From Fontibacterium sp038145245 (GTDB lineage Bacteria; Pseudomonadota; Alphaproteobacteria; Pelagibacterales; Pelagibacteraceae), in assembly GCA_038145245.1 (NCBI GenBank), contig JAYQPI010000002.1:1-64000 (forward strand): a stretch of 64,000 bases of DNA. Reading direction: 5' to 3'. The position numbers and the translations under genes are program-made. Below, piece by piece: positions 1 through 9,190 of this stretch (its first letter is position 1; each line of letters starts with the position of its first letter). The notes under the pieces were generated by a model. It was not told the origin of the DNA. It ran no database searches and saw only the letters and a list, made by a program, of their open reading frames with translations.

Positions 1-485
1 ATGCTAAATCCAATACAAAAAAAAATTGGAAAAATACAATATATATTAAAAAGACTTGTTCCTGGTTTAGTAATAAATAAAACGCCAATAAGACCAGCTA
101 TAACAGAAAGCCATCTTCTATAACCCACCACTTCCTTTAAAAAAATTATAGAAAAAATTGTCACAAATACTGGTGTTGCTTGGGCAATAGAGACCACATC
201 AGCTAATTTCATATATTTTACGCCAATAAAAGTTGAGATCATTGCAAATGTTCCAGCGAAAGCCCTCACAAAATGTAATGTCGGTTTATTAGTTTTAAAA
301 AAAGAAAATATCTTATTTTTTGGTATTAAAAAAAAAATAGGAATTAATCCAAACAACCCTCTAAAAAAAGCAATTTCACCAATTGGATAATGATTAGTTG
401 TTAATTTAACTAAAATATCCATGATCGAAAAACAGACAACGCTTAACAGCATATAAAAAGCGCCTGTTCTGTTAGATGATAGCAT
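1..485 (-). CDS. EamA/DMT-family transporter (3' end outside window)
   Basis: Reading the minus strand from ATG at 485 gives 161 open codons that run off the left edge. The product is very hydrophobic, with several membrane helices. Its N-terminal pattern (a short polar start, then a helix containing SIMDILVKL, then a GEIAFFRG loop and a VRAFAGT segment) fits the first EamA domain of drug/metabolite transporters with about ten helices. It is divergent from msrA with about 59 bases between the starts, so both promoters must lie there. The substrate cannot be told from sequence. The family call is good; the C-terminal half is not seen. Confidence 0.8.
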   Translation of the reverse strand, partial: MLSSNRTGAFYMLLSVVCFSIMDILVKLTTNHYPIGEIAFFRGLFGLIPIFFLIPKNKIFSFFKTNKPTLHFVRAFAGTFAMISTFIGVKYMKLADVVSIAQATPVFVTIFSIIFLKEVVGYRRWLSVIAGLIGVLFITKPGTSLFNIYCIFPIFFCIGFS

Positions 486-544
486 CAATATATTTTACCT
501 AAATCTTTTCATAACATATAAAAATAACTTTAATATAAAATTTT

Positions 545-1000
545 ATGAGCATAGCTATTTTTGCAGCTGGATGTTTTTGGGGCGTTGAAAAAAAATTTGA
601 TCTTACAAAAGGAGTAACAAAAGTCGAAGTGGGTTACACTGGTGGCAAAACTAAGAATCCAACTTATGAGCAAGTTTGCTACGAGGATACAGGACACGCT
701 GAAGCTGTTAGAATAAATTTTGATGAGAATGTCATTAGCTATAAAGAATTACTAGATGTTTTTTGGTCCTGTCATAATCCTACTACTCTAAATAGACAAG
801 GACCTGATATTGGCGAACAATATCGTTCAGCTATATTTTATTTAAACCCTAAACAAAAAATTGAAGCAGAAGAATCTAAACAAATAATGGATAAAAAATT
901 ATTTAGTAATAAAATCGTTACCGAAATTACTAAATTTGATGAATTTTATTTAGCAGAAGAATATCATCAAAAATATCTAAAAAAGCTTGGTAAATATTAA
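545..1000 (+). CDS. msrA: peptide-methionine (S)-S-oxide reductase MsrA
   Basis: Reduces methionine-S-sulfoxide in proteins, a cytoplasmic oxidative-damage repair step. The catalytic GCFWG motif is at residues 9-13 with nucleophile Cys10. YTGG (31-34), GHAE (50-53), LNRQG (82-86) and the closing EEYHQKYL block are all family-typical. At 151 residues it is a short, core-only MsrA. It has no cysteine in its C-terminal tail; Cys45 and Cys76 are the only other cysteines, so recycling must use one of these or go directly through a reductant. The stop overlaps the ATG of the following sulfurtransferase by one base (TAATG), so the two are probably co-translated. Confidence 0.95.
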   Translation: MSIAIFAAGCFWGVEKKFDLTKGVTKVEVGYTGGKTKNPTYEQVCYEDTGHAEAVRINFDENVISYKELLDVFWSCHNPTTLNRQGPDIGEQYRSAIFYLNPKQKIEAEESKQIMDKKLFSNKIVTEITKFDEFYLAEEYHQKYLKKLGKY

Positions 1001-1821
1001 TGTCTTTAATTACTACAGATTGGCTAGAGAAAAATCTTTTAAAAGAAGATATTAAAATTTTAGACTGCTCTTGGCATATGCCAAACACAAAAAGAATTGG
1101 TAAAGATGAGTTTTTAAAAGAACATATCCCAGGATCTCTTTTTTTTGATATTGATAAATTTTCAGATCCTATAGCTAAATTTCCTCATACAATTCCTTCA
1201 GCAGAGTTATTTGAAAAACTATGCTCTGAGCTTGGAATTAATAACTCAGATCATATTATAGTCTACGATAGCCTTGGTATTTTTAGTTCTCCTAGAGTTT
1301 GGTGGATGTTCAATTTTTTTAACCATAAAAAAATTTCTATATTAGATGGTGGTTTAGTTAAGTGGAAAAATGAGAATAAAAAAATAGAAGATGGTTCTAG
1401 TAATAAGTTTCTAAAAAGTAATTTTAAATGCACTGCAAATTACAAGATGCTCACTGTCATTGATCAAATTAAAGAAAATATTAAAAATAAAAAATTTGAA
1501 TTAATAGATGCCAGAAGTAAAGGCAGATTTAATGGTACTGAAAATGAACCAAGACCAGATATTAAGAGTGGTTCGATTCCTAAAAGCTGTAATATGCCAT
1601 GGATAGAATGCGTTGATCCTGTAACTAAATGTTTTTTATCTAAAGAAGAACTTCAAAAAAAATTTCAACAGATAAATATTAATAAGAATTCTAAAGTTGT
1701 ATTTTCATGTGGTTCAGGAGTTACGGCATGCATTGTCGCTAAAGCCTTTGAAATAATAGATGGAGCAGAATTTTCCATTTATGATGGCTCATGGACTGAA
1801 TGGGCTAGCCAGTCAAAATAA
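1000..1821 (+). CDS. sseA: 3-mercaptopyruvate sulfurtransferase (rhodanese family)
   Basis: A 273-residue protein with two rhodanese domains. It moves sulfur from 3-mercaptopyruvate (or thiosulfate) to an acceptor thiol in the cytoplasm. The C-terminal domain has the loop CGSGVTA with nucleophile Cys237, the form usual for mercaptopyruvate sulfurtransferases rather than the CRKGVT form of thiosulfate sulfurtransferases. DARSKGRFNGTENEPRPDIKSG is split here as DARSKGRF then GTENEPRPD, the family's linker signature. It starts on the last base of the msrA stop, so it is expressed with msrA. The specific substrate is inferred from the loop only. Confidence 0.88.
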   Translation: MSLITTDWLEKNLLKEDIKILDCSWHMPNTKRIGKDEFLKEHIPGSLFFDIDKFSDPIAKFPHTIPSAELFEKLCSELGINNSDHIIVYDSLGIFSSPRVWWMFNFFNHKKISILDGGLVKWKNENKKIEDGSSNKFLKSNFKCTANYKMLTVIDQIKENIKNKKFELIDARSKGRFNGTENEPRPDIKSGSIPKSCNMPWIECVDPVTKCFLSKEELQKKFQQININKNSKVVFSCGSGVTACIVAKAFEIIDGAEFSIYDGSWTEWASQSK

Positions 1822-1887
1822 GTAAGTAATTACTTTGTTAAATATGAATTTTTTTTTAATATTAAAACGTGATATGAAGTTTGCTCA

Positions 1888-2760
1888 ATGAGTACCTATA
1901 AAAAGATTGCCCTTGTATTTGGAGTTATAATTTTATTAGTGGTTGGAATAATTTCAGGAAGAATAATTTTAAATAATATAATTCAAAAAAAAATTAATCA
2001 GATCAATCCAACAGAGGTGATCGCAGCAAATGTAAAAAAAATTGAGTTTTATGAAAAAATTGAAACATTTGGAACTGCCTTAGCAAATCAGTCTTTTTCA
2101 ATTCGAATTAGAAAAGATGATTTAATAAGCTCATTAGACTTTGACAAAAATTTATTAATAACAAAAGGTCAAATTATTGCACAACTTAAAAATGAAAAAA
2201 TTATTGCACCATTTACTGGAAAATTAGGCATCAGAGAAATATCTCCTGGTATCTTACAAGGAGCAGACTCTATCATTGCAACACTTGATGATATTTCTGT
2301 AATTAAAATTGATGTGAGAATCCCTGAGATCTATTTAAATATTTTAAAGAAAAATCTGAAAGTAAAAGTTACTACCGAAAATCTAAATGAAATTTTTGAT
2401 GGCAGTATAGAAACAGTTAGTTCAAGAGTAGATCCTTCTGCACGATCAGTATTAGCTCAAATAAAAATAAAAAATTCTAATAATAAATTAATACCTGGAA
2501 TGCTTTTAAATACAGAAATAATTTATAATGAAGTTACCTCTTTAGGCGTTCCAGAAGAATCTGTGGTTCAACAAGGAAATAATTCAATTGTTTATAAAGT
2601 TATTGATAATCAGGCAGTTGCTAGAACAGAAGTGAAAACGGGTGTTAGAAATTTTGGTTATATTCAAATTATTTCAGGTATTGCGGAAGGAGATCTAATT
2701 GTTGTTCAGGGTGTTTCTAAAATTAGAGATAAATCAAAAATAAAATTAATAAATAAATAA
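1888..2760 (+). CDS. RND efflux periplasmic adaptor subunit, short form lacking the coiled-coil hairpin
   Basis: Membrane-fusion (HlyD/AcrA-like) adaptor, 290 residues, with one N-terminal membrane anchor at about 8-28. The two lipoyl half-motifs are visible: TKGQIIAQL, then almost at once IIAPFTGKLGIREISPG. Normally 70 or more residues of helical hairpin separate these halves; here only a few do, so the hairpin that reaches the outer-membrane channel appears to be missing. The beta-barrel and membrane-proximal parts follow (LIPGMLLNTEI, GVPEESVVQQG). It lies 6 bases before the RND pump gene and is clearly its partner. The family is sure; the way it functions without a hairpin is not known. 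Confidence 0.88.
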   Translation: MSTYKKIALVFGVIILLVVGIISGRIILNNIIQKKINQINPTEVIAANVKKIEFYEKIETFGTALANQSFSIRIRKDDLISSLDFDKNLLITKGQIIAQLKNEKIIAPFTGKLGIREISPGILQGADSIIATLDDISVIKIDVRIPEIYLNILKKNLKVKVTTENLNEIFDGSIETVSSRVDPSARSVLAQIKIKNSNNKLIPGMLLNTEIIYNEVTSLGVPEESVVQQGNNSIVYKVIDNQAVARTEVKTGVRNFGYIQIISGIAEGDLIVVQGVSKIRDKSKIKLINK

Positions 2761-2766
2761 TTTTAA

Positions 2767-5700
2767 ATGTTTCTAACGGATATAAGCATCAAGCGTCCAG
2801 TTTTTGCGACCGTGATGTCTATTGTGTTAGTAATATTTGGCCTTGTAGTTTTTAATAGGATTGCGGTAAGAGAACTTCCGGACATTGATCCAAGCATAGT
2901 TACAGTTAGAACGTTATATAAAGGAGCATCTGCTGAAATTGTAGATTCTCAAATTACACAAAAAATTGAAGATATAGTTGGTGGAACGCCTGGACTTGCA
3001 ACAATCTCATCTAAAAGTGAAGACGGAAGATCTGTTGTAACAGTCGAATTTGAACCAGGCAAAAGTGTAGATGAGGCAGCAAATGATATTCGAGATAGAG
3101 TTTCTAGAATAATTGATAATTTGCCCGATAATGCTACTAGACCTGAAATATTCAAAACTTCCGAAGGAAATACTGTTGCTGTTTGGTTAAGATTAAGAAG
3201 TGAACGTTTAAGTGCCTTAGAACTTAGCGATTATGCAGCTAGATATTTGAAAGATTATTTCTCAAGTGTGGACGGAGTTGGAAATATAATTTTATCTGGT
3301 GAAAAAGAATTATCGCTTCGAATCTGGCTAAATCCTATTGCTCTTGCAGCAAGAGATGTTGCTGTTAGTGAAATTGAAAATATTTTATTAAAAGAAAATA
3401 TAGAATTTCCATCTGGAAAATTAGAATCTAAAAAAATAGATTTAATATTAAAACTAGATAAAAGTTATAAAAATCTCGAAGATTATAAAAATCTAGTTAT
3501 AAAAAAAGGCAGAGACGGATCTATCACTAAACTTAAAGATGTTGCAAAGGTTGAGTTTGGACCTTTAAACGTAAATACGCTCTTTAAAGGAAACGGATAT
3601 CCTGTTGTTGGTATTGGTCTTTACCAACAATCTAATGCTAATACAATTGCAGTTGTAAACGGTGTTAAAAAAAGATTAGTAGAAGTAAAAAAAAATCTTC
3701 CTGAAGGTATTCAGTTAGAAGTAGCTTTTGATAGATCAAGTTACATAAGAGTGGCAGTTAAAGAAGTTTATATTGCACTTTTTTTATCAGTAGCACTTGT
3801 TGTTGGAATTATTTATCTTTTTTTAGGAAATTTAACCTCAGTAATTATACCTACCCTTGCAATTCCTGTTTCTATAATTTCAACTTTTTTATTAATTTAT
3901 GCCGCAAACTTTAGTTTAAATTTATTTACGTTAATGGCGTTAGTCATCGCTATTGGTCTCGTAGTCGACGATGCGATTGTTATGTTAGAAAACATTTATA
4001 GAAGAATGGAACATGGAGAATCAGCGCTTGTTGCATCCTATAAAGGAGCTAGCCAAGTTTCATTTGCAATTATAGCAACGACGGTTGTCTTGGTTGCAGT
4101 ATTTGTTCCATTAATTTTTATAAAAGGAATTGTTGGAAAATTATTTACAGAATTAGCTTTGACACTTTCTTTCTCTATAATCATTTCAGCATTTGTTGCT
4201 TTAACATTATCGCCAATGCTAGCATCGAAATATTTAAAAGTAACACATCAAAAACCAAAATTTTTAGAAAAATTTGATCGCTATTTAGATAAATTTTCAG
4301 AGTTCTATTTTGAAAGTTTACTTTTACTTCTTTATAAAAAAAAAGAAGTAATTATATTTCTAAGTGCAATTCTTATTGCCGTAACGGTGTTATTTAAAAT
4401 TACTCCAAAAGAATTAATCCCTCCAGAGGATAGGGGAGTTTTCTTTGTTATTGTTCAAGCGCCCGATGGTTCAGGTTTTGAATATACTAAAGAACAAAGC
4501 GAAAGCATTGAGAAAATATTTTTACCAGACTTAGGTAAGGGAACTTACAAAGAAATTCTAACTAGAATTCCAGGTTTTGGATCAGGGCCTGATCAGGTAA
4601 ACACTGGTTTTGTCATAGTTTTGTTAGAAGATTGGGCTAAAAGAAAAAAATTTACTAGCCAAGATTTGGGAGTCATATTTCAAAAGCTCAATTCTTTTCC
4701 AGCTGTAAAAGCTTTTCCAATTATGCCTCAAAGTTTAAGAGGTGGGGCGGCGGATAAACCAGTTCAATTTGTTATAAAAGGAAACACTTATGAGGAGTTA
4801 ATTCAATGGAAAGAAATTATTAAGGCTGAAGTTGCTAATAATAAAAATTTTGTAAATGTGGATGATGATCTCGATTTAACTAAACCACAATTAAAAATTA
4901 AAGTTAATACAGATAAAGCGGCAGATTTAGGTGTACCTATTGATGCTATTGGCAAAAGTTTAGAAACATTATTTGGATCAAAAGAGGTTACAAAGTATAC
5001 AAGAGATGGCAGAGAATATTCAGTAATGTTACAAACTGATATTAAAAATAGACAACAACCATCAAATTTAAATAAAGTTTCGGTAAGATCTAATAATGGA
5101 AAATTAGTTCCACTTGCAAATTTAGTAACTTATGTTCCTGAATCAACCTATACAGGTCTAAATCGGTATAATAGACAAAGAGCAGTTACGATAAGCGCTA
5201 GAATTACAGCGGGATATAACATTAATGATGCACTCAAATATTTAGAAGGTATTGTTAAACAAAAATTACCTCCTTATGCAGGCATTGATTATAAAGGAGA
5301 GTCTTTGGAATTTAAAAATACAAGTTCAGATATTTATTTTATATTCTTGCTTGCAATATTCACTGCTTACCTATCTTTAGCTGCGCAATTTGAAAGTTGG
5401 AGACATCCATTAACAATAATGCTAACTGTGCCGCTCGCTATTTTAGGTGGAATAATTGGACTTTGGACAATCGGAAGTTCATTAAATATTTATAGTCAGA
5501 TTGCATTAATCGTGCTTATTGGACTGTCCGCTAAGAATGGAATTCTTATAGTTGAGTTTGCAAATCAACTAAGAGCTGAGGGAATGAAAATTAAAGAAGC
5601 CATCATTACTTCTTGCAGAGTTCGGCTTAGACCAATTCTAATGACATCTATTTCCACAGTCATGGGTGTTGTGCCGCTTGTTATCGCAACTGGAGCTGGC

Positions 5701-5874
5701 TCAGCTAGCAGAGCAACTGTGGGAATTGTTATTTTTATGGGAATTATATTTTCGACCTTTTTTACATTATACGTCATTCCAACTATGTATTTACTCATTG
5801 GCCAAAATACAAAACAAGTAAATTCAGTCGAAATTGAGCTTGAAAAGCAACTAAAAGAATCTGCTAATAAATAA
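2767..5874 (+). CDS. RND-family efflux permease (HAE1/AcrB-like)
   Basis: A full-length 1035-residue inner-membrane proton-driven exporter. The N-terminus has the first helix after FLTDISIKRPVFATV, then the large periplasmic porter domain (ELPDIDPSIVTV at 37-48). The adjacent aspartates of helix 4 that carry protons are D401-D402 (GLVVDDAIVMLEN). GLSAKNGILIVEFA in the second half is the conserved helix-10 stretch with its lysine. It follows the adaptor by 6 bases as a two-gene operon, and no TolC-like channel gene is nearby. Substrate unknown. The 3' end overlaps the convergent lipoprotein gene by 11 bases. Confidence 0.95.
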   Translation: MFLTDISIKRPVFATVMSIVLVIFGLVVFNRIAVRELPDIDPSIVTVRTLYKGASAEIVDSQITQKIEDIVGGTPGLATISSKSEDGRSVVTVEFEPGKSVDEAANDIRDRVSRIIDNLPDNATRPEIFKTSEGNTVAVWLRLRSERLSALELSDYAARYLKDYFSSVDGVGNIILSGEKELSLRIWLNPIALAARDVAVSEIENILLKENIEFPSGKLESKKIDLILKLDKSYKNLEDYKNLVIKKGRDGSITKLKDVAKVEFGPLNVNTLFKGNGYPVVGIGLYQQSNANTIAVVNGVKKRLVEVKKNLPEGIQLEVAFDRSSYIRVAVKEVYIALFLSVALVVGIIYLFLGNLTSVIIPTLAIPVSIISTFLLIYAANFSLNLFTLMALVIAIGLVVDDAIVMLENIYRRMEHGESALVASYKGASQVSFAIIATTVVLVAVFVPLIFIKGIVGKLFTELALTLSFSIIISAFVALTLSPMLASKYLKVTHQKPKFLEKFDRYLDKFSEFYFESLLLLLYKKKEVIIFLSAILIAVTVLFKITPKELIPPEDRGVFFVIVQAPDGSGFEYTKEQSESIEKIFLPDLGKGTYKEILTRIPGFGSGPDQVNTGFVIVLLEDWAKRKKFTSQDLGVIFQKLNSFPAVKAFPIMPQSLRGGAADKPVQFVIKGNTYEELIQWKEIIKAEVANNKNFVNVDDDLDLTKPQLKIKVNTDKAADLGVPIDAIGKSLETLFGSKEVTKYTRDGREYSVMLQTDIKNRQQPSNLNKVSVRSNNGKLVPLANLVTYVPESTYTGLNRYNRQRAVTISARITAGYNINDALKYLEGIVKQKLPPYAGIDYKGESLEFKNTSSDIYFIFLLAIFTAYLSLAAQFESWRHPLTIMLTVPLAILGGIIGLWTIGSSLNIYSQIALIVLIGLSAKNGILIVEFANQLRAEGMKIKEAIITSCRVRLRPILMTSISTVMGVVPLVIATGAGSASRATVGIVIFMGIIFSTFFTLYVIPTMYLLIGQNTKQVNSVEIELEKQLKESANK

Positions 5875-6466
5875 AATATTTATTTGTTGTTAATTGATTT
5901 TTACACTGATCAAGTTGCGCTTTATACTTTTTTGCAACTCGATCAACTTCTCTAGCGTAAGGAATTACCTTTGGTGATTTTTTATAATCTTTAAAATTTC
6001 CCCAACCTTCATGATAAGCAATGTATTGTTTAAAATAATCATTCTTTGGAATTTTTAATAACTGATTACTTTTATTAATATACCAACCAATAAAATCTAC
6101 TGAGTCGTTAAAACTAATTCTAAGAGCAAGGGGTTGATCAGTTTCACGCACAAACTGATCCCAAGTTTTATTTACAGCTTGCGAGTAACCAAAGGCACTC
6201 GATTTTCTTTTATAGGGAATGACTTTAAATAATTTATCCCACTCTGGCGCAGCTAACCAATCAAAATCAGATTCTCTTTGAATAATTGCCATTTGCAATT
6301 CTACAGGGGCTCCCCATTTTTTCTCTGAATTTTTTACGAATTTGTACCAAAAATAATTATCAGTAAACATTAAGCATGTATTAGAGGTATCTCTTGGTGC
6401 TGAAATACAAGAAGTAATAAATAAAAGAGATAAATATAATAAAAGTTCAAATCTTTTTCGAATCAT
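5864..6466 (-). CDS. lytic transglycosylase-like (SLT domain) lipoprotein
   Basis: A 200-residue protein starting with a lipoprotein signal peptide; the lipobox cysteine is probably Cys20 (LFITSC). The mature part resembles the lysozyme-like SLT domain that cleaves peptidoglycan glycan strands: AIIQRESDFDW puts the likely catalytic Glu at 65, followed by a GYSQA-type segment and a YHEGWGNF segment. It would act in the periplasm, attached to a membrane. It overlaps the 3' end of the RND permease gene (11 bases) and lies 25 bases downstream of cutA on the same strand. The fold call is fairly firm; the exact transglycosylase class is not. Confidence 0.8.
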   Translation of the reverse strand: MIRKRFELLLYLSLLFITSCISAPRDTSNTCLMFTDNYFWYKFVKNSEKKWGAPVELQMAIIQRESDFDWLAAPEWDKLFKVIPYKRKSSAFGYSQAVNKTWDQFVRETDQPLALRISFNDSVDFIGWYINKSNQLLKIPKNDYFKQYIAYHEGWGNFKDYKKSPKVIPYAREVDRVAKKYKAQLDQCKNQLTTNKYFIY

Positions 6467-6491
6467 TAAACTAAATTTAGTTTAAATAATT

Positions 6492-6812
6492 TTATTTGGT
6501 AGAACTTTTAATCCAACTTAAAAAATCTTTATTACCACTCTTTATATCTAAAAAAACAATACATGGACATTCATAAGAACTAATTTTTTTTATATCAGCA
6601 ATAATTTTATTCATATTTTTTTTTATAGTTTTTCCAATAAGAACGTTCTCTTTTACAATGCTAACTCTCTTTTTATTCCATTTAAAATAAGATTTTATAT
6701 TTGGAATAATATTTACACAGGCAACAAGATCTTTTTTTACAAGACCATAAGCAATTTTATTTGCCTCAACTTTATTCTTACAAGTCACATAAAATAATTT
6801 ATAATTACTCAT
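6492..6812 (-). CDS. cutA: divalent-cation tolerance protein CutA
   Basis: A 106-residue small trimeric protein of the CutA1 family, linked to copper tolerance in other bacteria though its role is still unclear. Family features are VTCKNKVEANKIAYGLV near the N-terminus, LVACVNIIPNIKSYFKW in the middle, and the closing YECPCIVFLDIKSGNKDFLSWI. The usual Trp-x-Gly after the Ser-x-Tyr segment is changed to KWNKK, so it is a somewhat diverged member. It probably shares a transcript with the lipoprotein gene downstream. It is divergent from gpmA with 33 bases between the starts. Confidence 0.85.
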   Translation of the reverse strand: MSNYKLFYVTCKNKVEANKIAYGLVKKDLVACVNIIPNIKSYFKWNKKRVSIVKENVLIGKTIKKNMNKIIADIKKISSYECPCIVFLDIKSGNKDFLSWIKSSTK

Positions 6813-6845
6813 AAATTTTTAGTATCACAATTTATAAAATAGAAA

Positions 6846-7568
6846 ATGTATAATTTAATTTTAGTTCGACACGGTCAAAGTCAATGGAATTTAGAAAATA
6901 GATTTACAGGATGGTATGATGCAGAACTTACTAAACAAGGAATAGATGAGGCCCAGCAAGCCGGCTTTTTAATTAAAAATCTTAATATCAATTTTAATTT
7001 TGCTTTCACTTCTTTTCAAAATAGAGCCATTCTAACTTTAGATGAGATAAATAAAAAATTAAACTTCAGTATTAAAAATATATTTAAAGCTTGGGAATTA
7101 AATGAAAGACACTATGGAGCACTACAAGGTCTTAATAAAGAAGAAACAGCAAAAAAACATGGAGAACAACAAGTAAAAATTTGGAGAAGAAGTTACGACA
7201 CACCTCCTCCACCAATGGATAAGAGCAATCCTGATCATCCAATTCATTATCCAATTTATAAAAATATTAATAAGAATCTAATACCTGACACTGAATCTTT
7301 AAAGGATACTTTTAAAAGGGTTATTCCTTATTATGAAAAAAATATTTTGCCAATTTTAAAAAAAGAGAGAAATATAATCATCTCAGCACATGGCAATAGT
7401 TTAAGATCTCTTTGCAAAAAAATATTTAATATTACTGATAGCTCAATTGTTGAATTAGAAATTCCTACAGGAAATCCCATTCATATTAAATTTAAAGATG
7501 ATATGAGTTTATCGAACTATTTATATCTTGATCAAAAAAGAGCAAAAAAAATACTAATTAACGAATAA
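6846..7568 (+). CDS. gpmA: 2,3-bisphosphoglycerate-dependent phosphoglycerate mutase
   Basis: Interconverts 3- and 2-phosphoglycerate in glycolysis and gluconeogenesis. The phospho-accepting motif VRHGQSQWN places His9; the second catalytic His is H182 in SAHGNS. NERHYGALQG (about 86-95) and the PPPPM loop are typical of the cofactor-dependent dPGM group. At 240 residues it is near the usual 250. It starts 33 bases from divergent cutA, and its last 11 bases overlap the convergent nucleotidyltransferase gene. Confidence 0.95.
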   Translation: MYNLILVRHGQSQWNLENRFTGWYDAELTKQGIDEAQQAGFLIKNLNINFNFAFTSFQNRAILTLDEINKKLNFSIKNIFKAWELNERHYGALQGLNKEETAKKHGEQQVKIWRRSYDTPPPPMDKSNPDHPIHYPIYKNINKNLIPDTESLKDTFKRVIPYYEKNILPILKKERNIIISAHGNSLRSLCKKIFNITDSSIVELEIPTGNPIHIKFKDDMSLSNYLYLDQKRAKKILINE

Positions 7569-8262
7569 GATCTAATTGTTTTAGCTTTTCATAAATTTGC
7601 AAATCCGTTACGTGATAAAAAATATTCTGAGAAACTTCTCCAACCATTTTGTTATCAGCTATCGCCTCATCCCAAACTGGTTGAATTGAAAAGTTTTCAT
7701 TTTTTTTATGTTTTAATAGAATGGGGTTAATTATCTGACAACCTGTAAAAATTAGATTATTCTTATCGCCAGACTGTCTAAATAAAAAAGATCCTGATTT
7801 TATAGTAAAATCTCCTTTTAAAGTTTTATCAAAGCTATTTTCTTTCTTGATCATTAAAAGGCCAGAATTTGCACTAAACTCTATAAAATTCTTATATAAA
7901 TTTTTTAATGGAGATAAATATTCATCAGACCAAATTGTATCACTATTAATGGAGATAAAGGGTTTATTTTGGAAAAAATCTAATGCATTGCGAATTCCCC
8001 CGCCCGTGCCGAGAATTTCTTTTTCTTTAAAAATTTTAATATCATAAATATTCTTATTTTTTTTAGCAAAAGCCTCAATTTGTTCACCTAGATGATGAGT
8101 ATTAATTGCAAAAAATTTTACTCCAAATCTTTTTAAAAAATTTAAGGTATTTTCTAGCAAGCTAACATTATTAACTTCTAGTAAAGGCTTTGGAGTAGTA
8201 TTTGTTAATGGTTGAACTCTTTTTCCAAAGCCCGCCGCTAGAACAATTGCTCTTTCGATCAT
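7558..8262 (-). CDS. sugar-1-phosphate nucleotidyltransferase (MurU/mannose-1-P guanylyltransferase type)
   Basis: A 234-residue nucleotidyltransferase. The N-terminal signature IVLAAGFGKRVQPLTNTTPKPLL binds the nucleotide, with the conserved GxGxR and the following PKPLL lysine; ISINSDTIW holds a metal-binding aspartate. The length and pattern resemble alphaproteobacterial MurU-like enzymes, which make UDP-MurNAc in peptidoglycan recycling, but the substrate sugar cannot be fixed from sequence and no AmgK kinase gene is beside it. The start overlaps the argF stop by 4 bases, so it is cotranscribed downstream of argF. Confidence 0.8.
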   Translation of the reverse strand: MIERAIVLAAGFGKRVQPLTNTTPKPLLEVNNVSLLENTLNFLKRFGVKFFAINTHHLGEQIEAFAKKNKNIYDIKIFKEKEILGTGGGIRNALDFFQNKPFISINSDTIWSDEYLSPLKNLYKNFIEFSANSGLLMIKKENSFDKTLKGDFTIKSGSFLFRQSGDKNNLIFTGCQIINPILLKHKKNENFSIQPVWDEAIADNKMVGEVSQNIFYHVTDLQIYEKLKQLDLIR

Positions 8263-9188
8263 TTACCTTTTAGGCACCACTCGATAATTCCCTTTTGACA
8301 ATGCAATCTATTTTCAGCTTGATGCCAAACTACTGATTGTTTGCCATCAATAACTTCTTGGCTTACCTCTTCTCCTCTTTGCGCGGGTAAATCATGCATA
8401 AAAATCGCATCTTTTTTTGCAATTTTCATTAATTTTTCGTTCACTTGAAAATTTTTAAAAGCTTTTCTTTTTTTACTTAAGTTTCCTTTGTCACCCATAG
8501 AAATCCATTTGTCAGTCATAATACAATCTGCATTATCAACCGCTTCTTTTGCATCATGCAATATTTTAATATCTGCTTTATTTTTTTTAGCCCAGGCAAT
8601 AACTTTTTTTGACGGCATATAATCTTTTGGACATGCGATTTTTAACTCAAAATCAAATTGCGCAGAAGCTTCCATTAAAGAATTTGTAACGTTATTACCA
8701 TCTCCTACCCAAGCAATTTTTTTACCTTGAATAGGTCCTTTGATTTCTTCAAATGTCATTACGTCACTTAAAATCTGACAAGGATGACTATCGTTAGTAA
8801 GTCCATTAATAATAGGCACTGTCAGTAACTCAGAAAATTTTAATAAAGTGTTATGTTCAAAAGTTCTAAGCATAATAATGTCTGAAAAAACAGAAAAAAT
8901 CCTTGCTGTGTCTTCAATTGTCTCTCCCCCAATACCAACATGAAGATTCTCAGAATTAATAACTATCGTTTGACCACCTAGCTGTCTCATTGCCAAATCA
9001 AAAGACAGTCTTGTTCTTGTGGATGGTTTTTCAAAAACCATAAGCAGCATTTTTCCTTCTAAAGGATTGTCTTTATCAACAAGAACTTTGCCTTTATTAT
9101 TTCTATTCTTCTTTCTAGTCTTAGAATTTTCGACAATCTGTCTTAATTCTTTTTTATCTATTAGACTTAAATCTAAAAAATGTTTCAT
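8259..9188 (-). CDS. argF: ornithine carbamoyltransferase
   Basis: Makes citrulline from ornithine and carbamoyl phosphate in arginine synthesis. The carbamoyl-phosphate loop STRTR is at 56-60, the ornithine-loop SMG is in DKWISMGDKGN, and NRLHCQKGI closes the protein. The usual His-Cys-Leu-Pro motif reads His265-Asp266-Leu-Pro (codon GAT at 8391-8393), so the cysteine that normally lines the ornithine site is an aspartate. At 309 residues its length is normal. It follows argD by 2 bases in an argD-argF operon. The enzyme family is sure. Confidence 0.94.
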   Translation of the reverse strand: MKHFLDLSLIDKKELRQIVENSKTRKKNRNNKGKVLVDKDNPLEGKMLLMVFEKPSTRTRLSFDLAMRQLGGQTIVINSENLHVGIGGETIEDTARIFSVFSDIIMLRTFEHNTLLKFSELLTVPIINGLTNDSHPCQILSDVMTFEEIKGPIQGKKIAWVGDGNNVTNSLMEASAQFDFELKIACPKDYMPSKKVIAWAKKNKADIKILHDAKEAVDNADCIMTDKWISMGDKGNLSKKRKAFKNFQVNEKLMKIAKKDAIFMHDLPAQRGEEVSQEVIDGKQSVVWHQAENRLHCQKGIIEWCLKGK

Positions 9189-9190
9189 AA

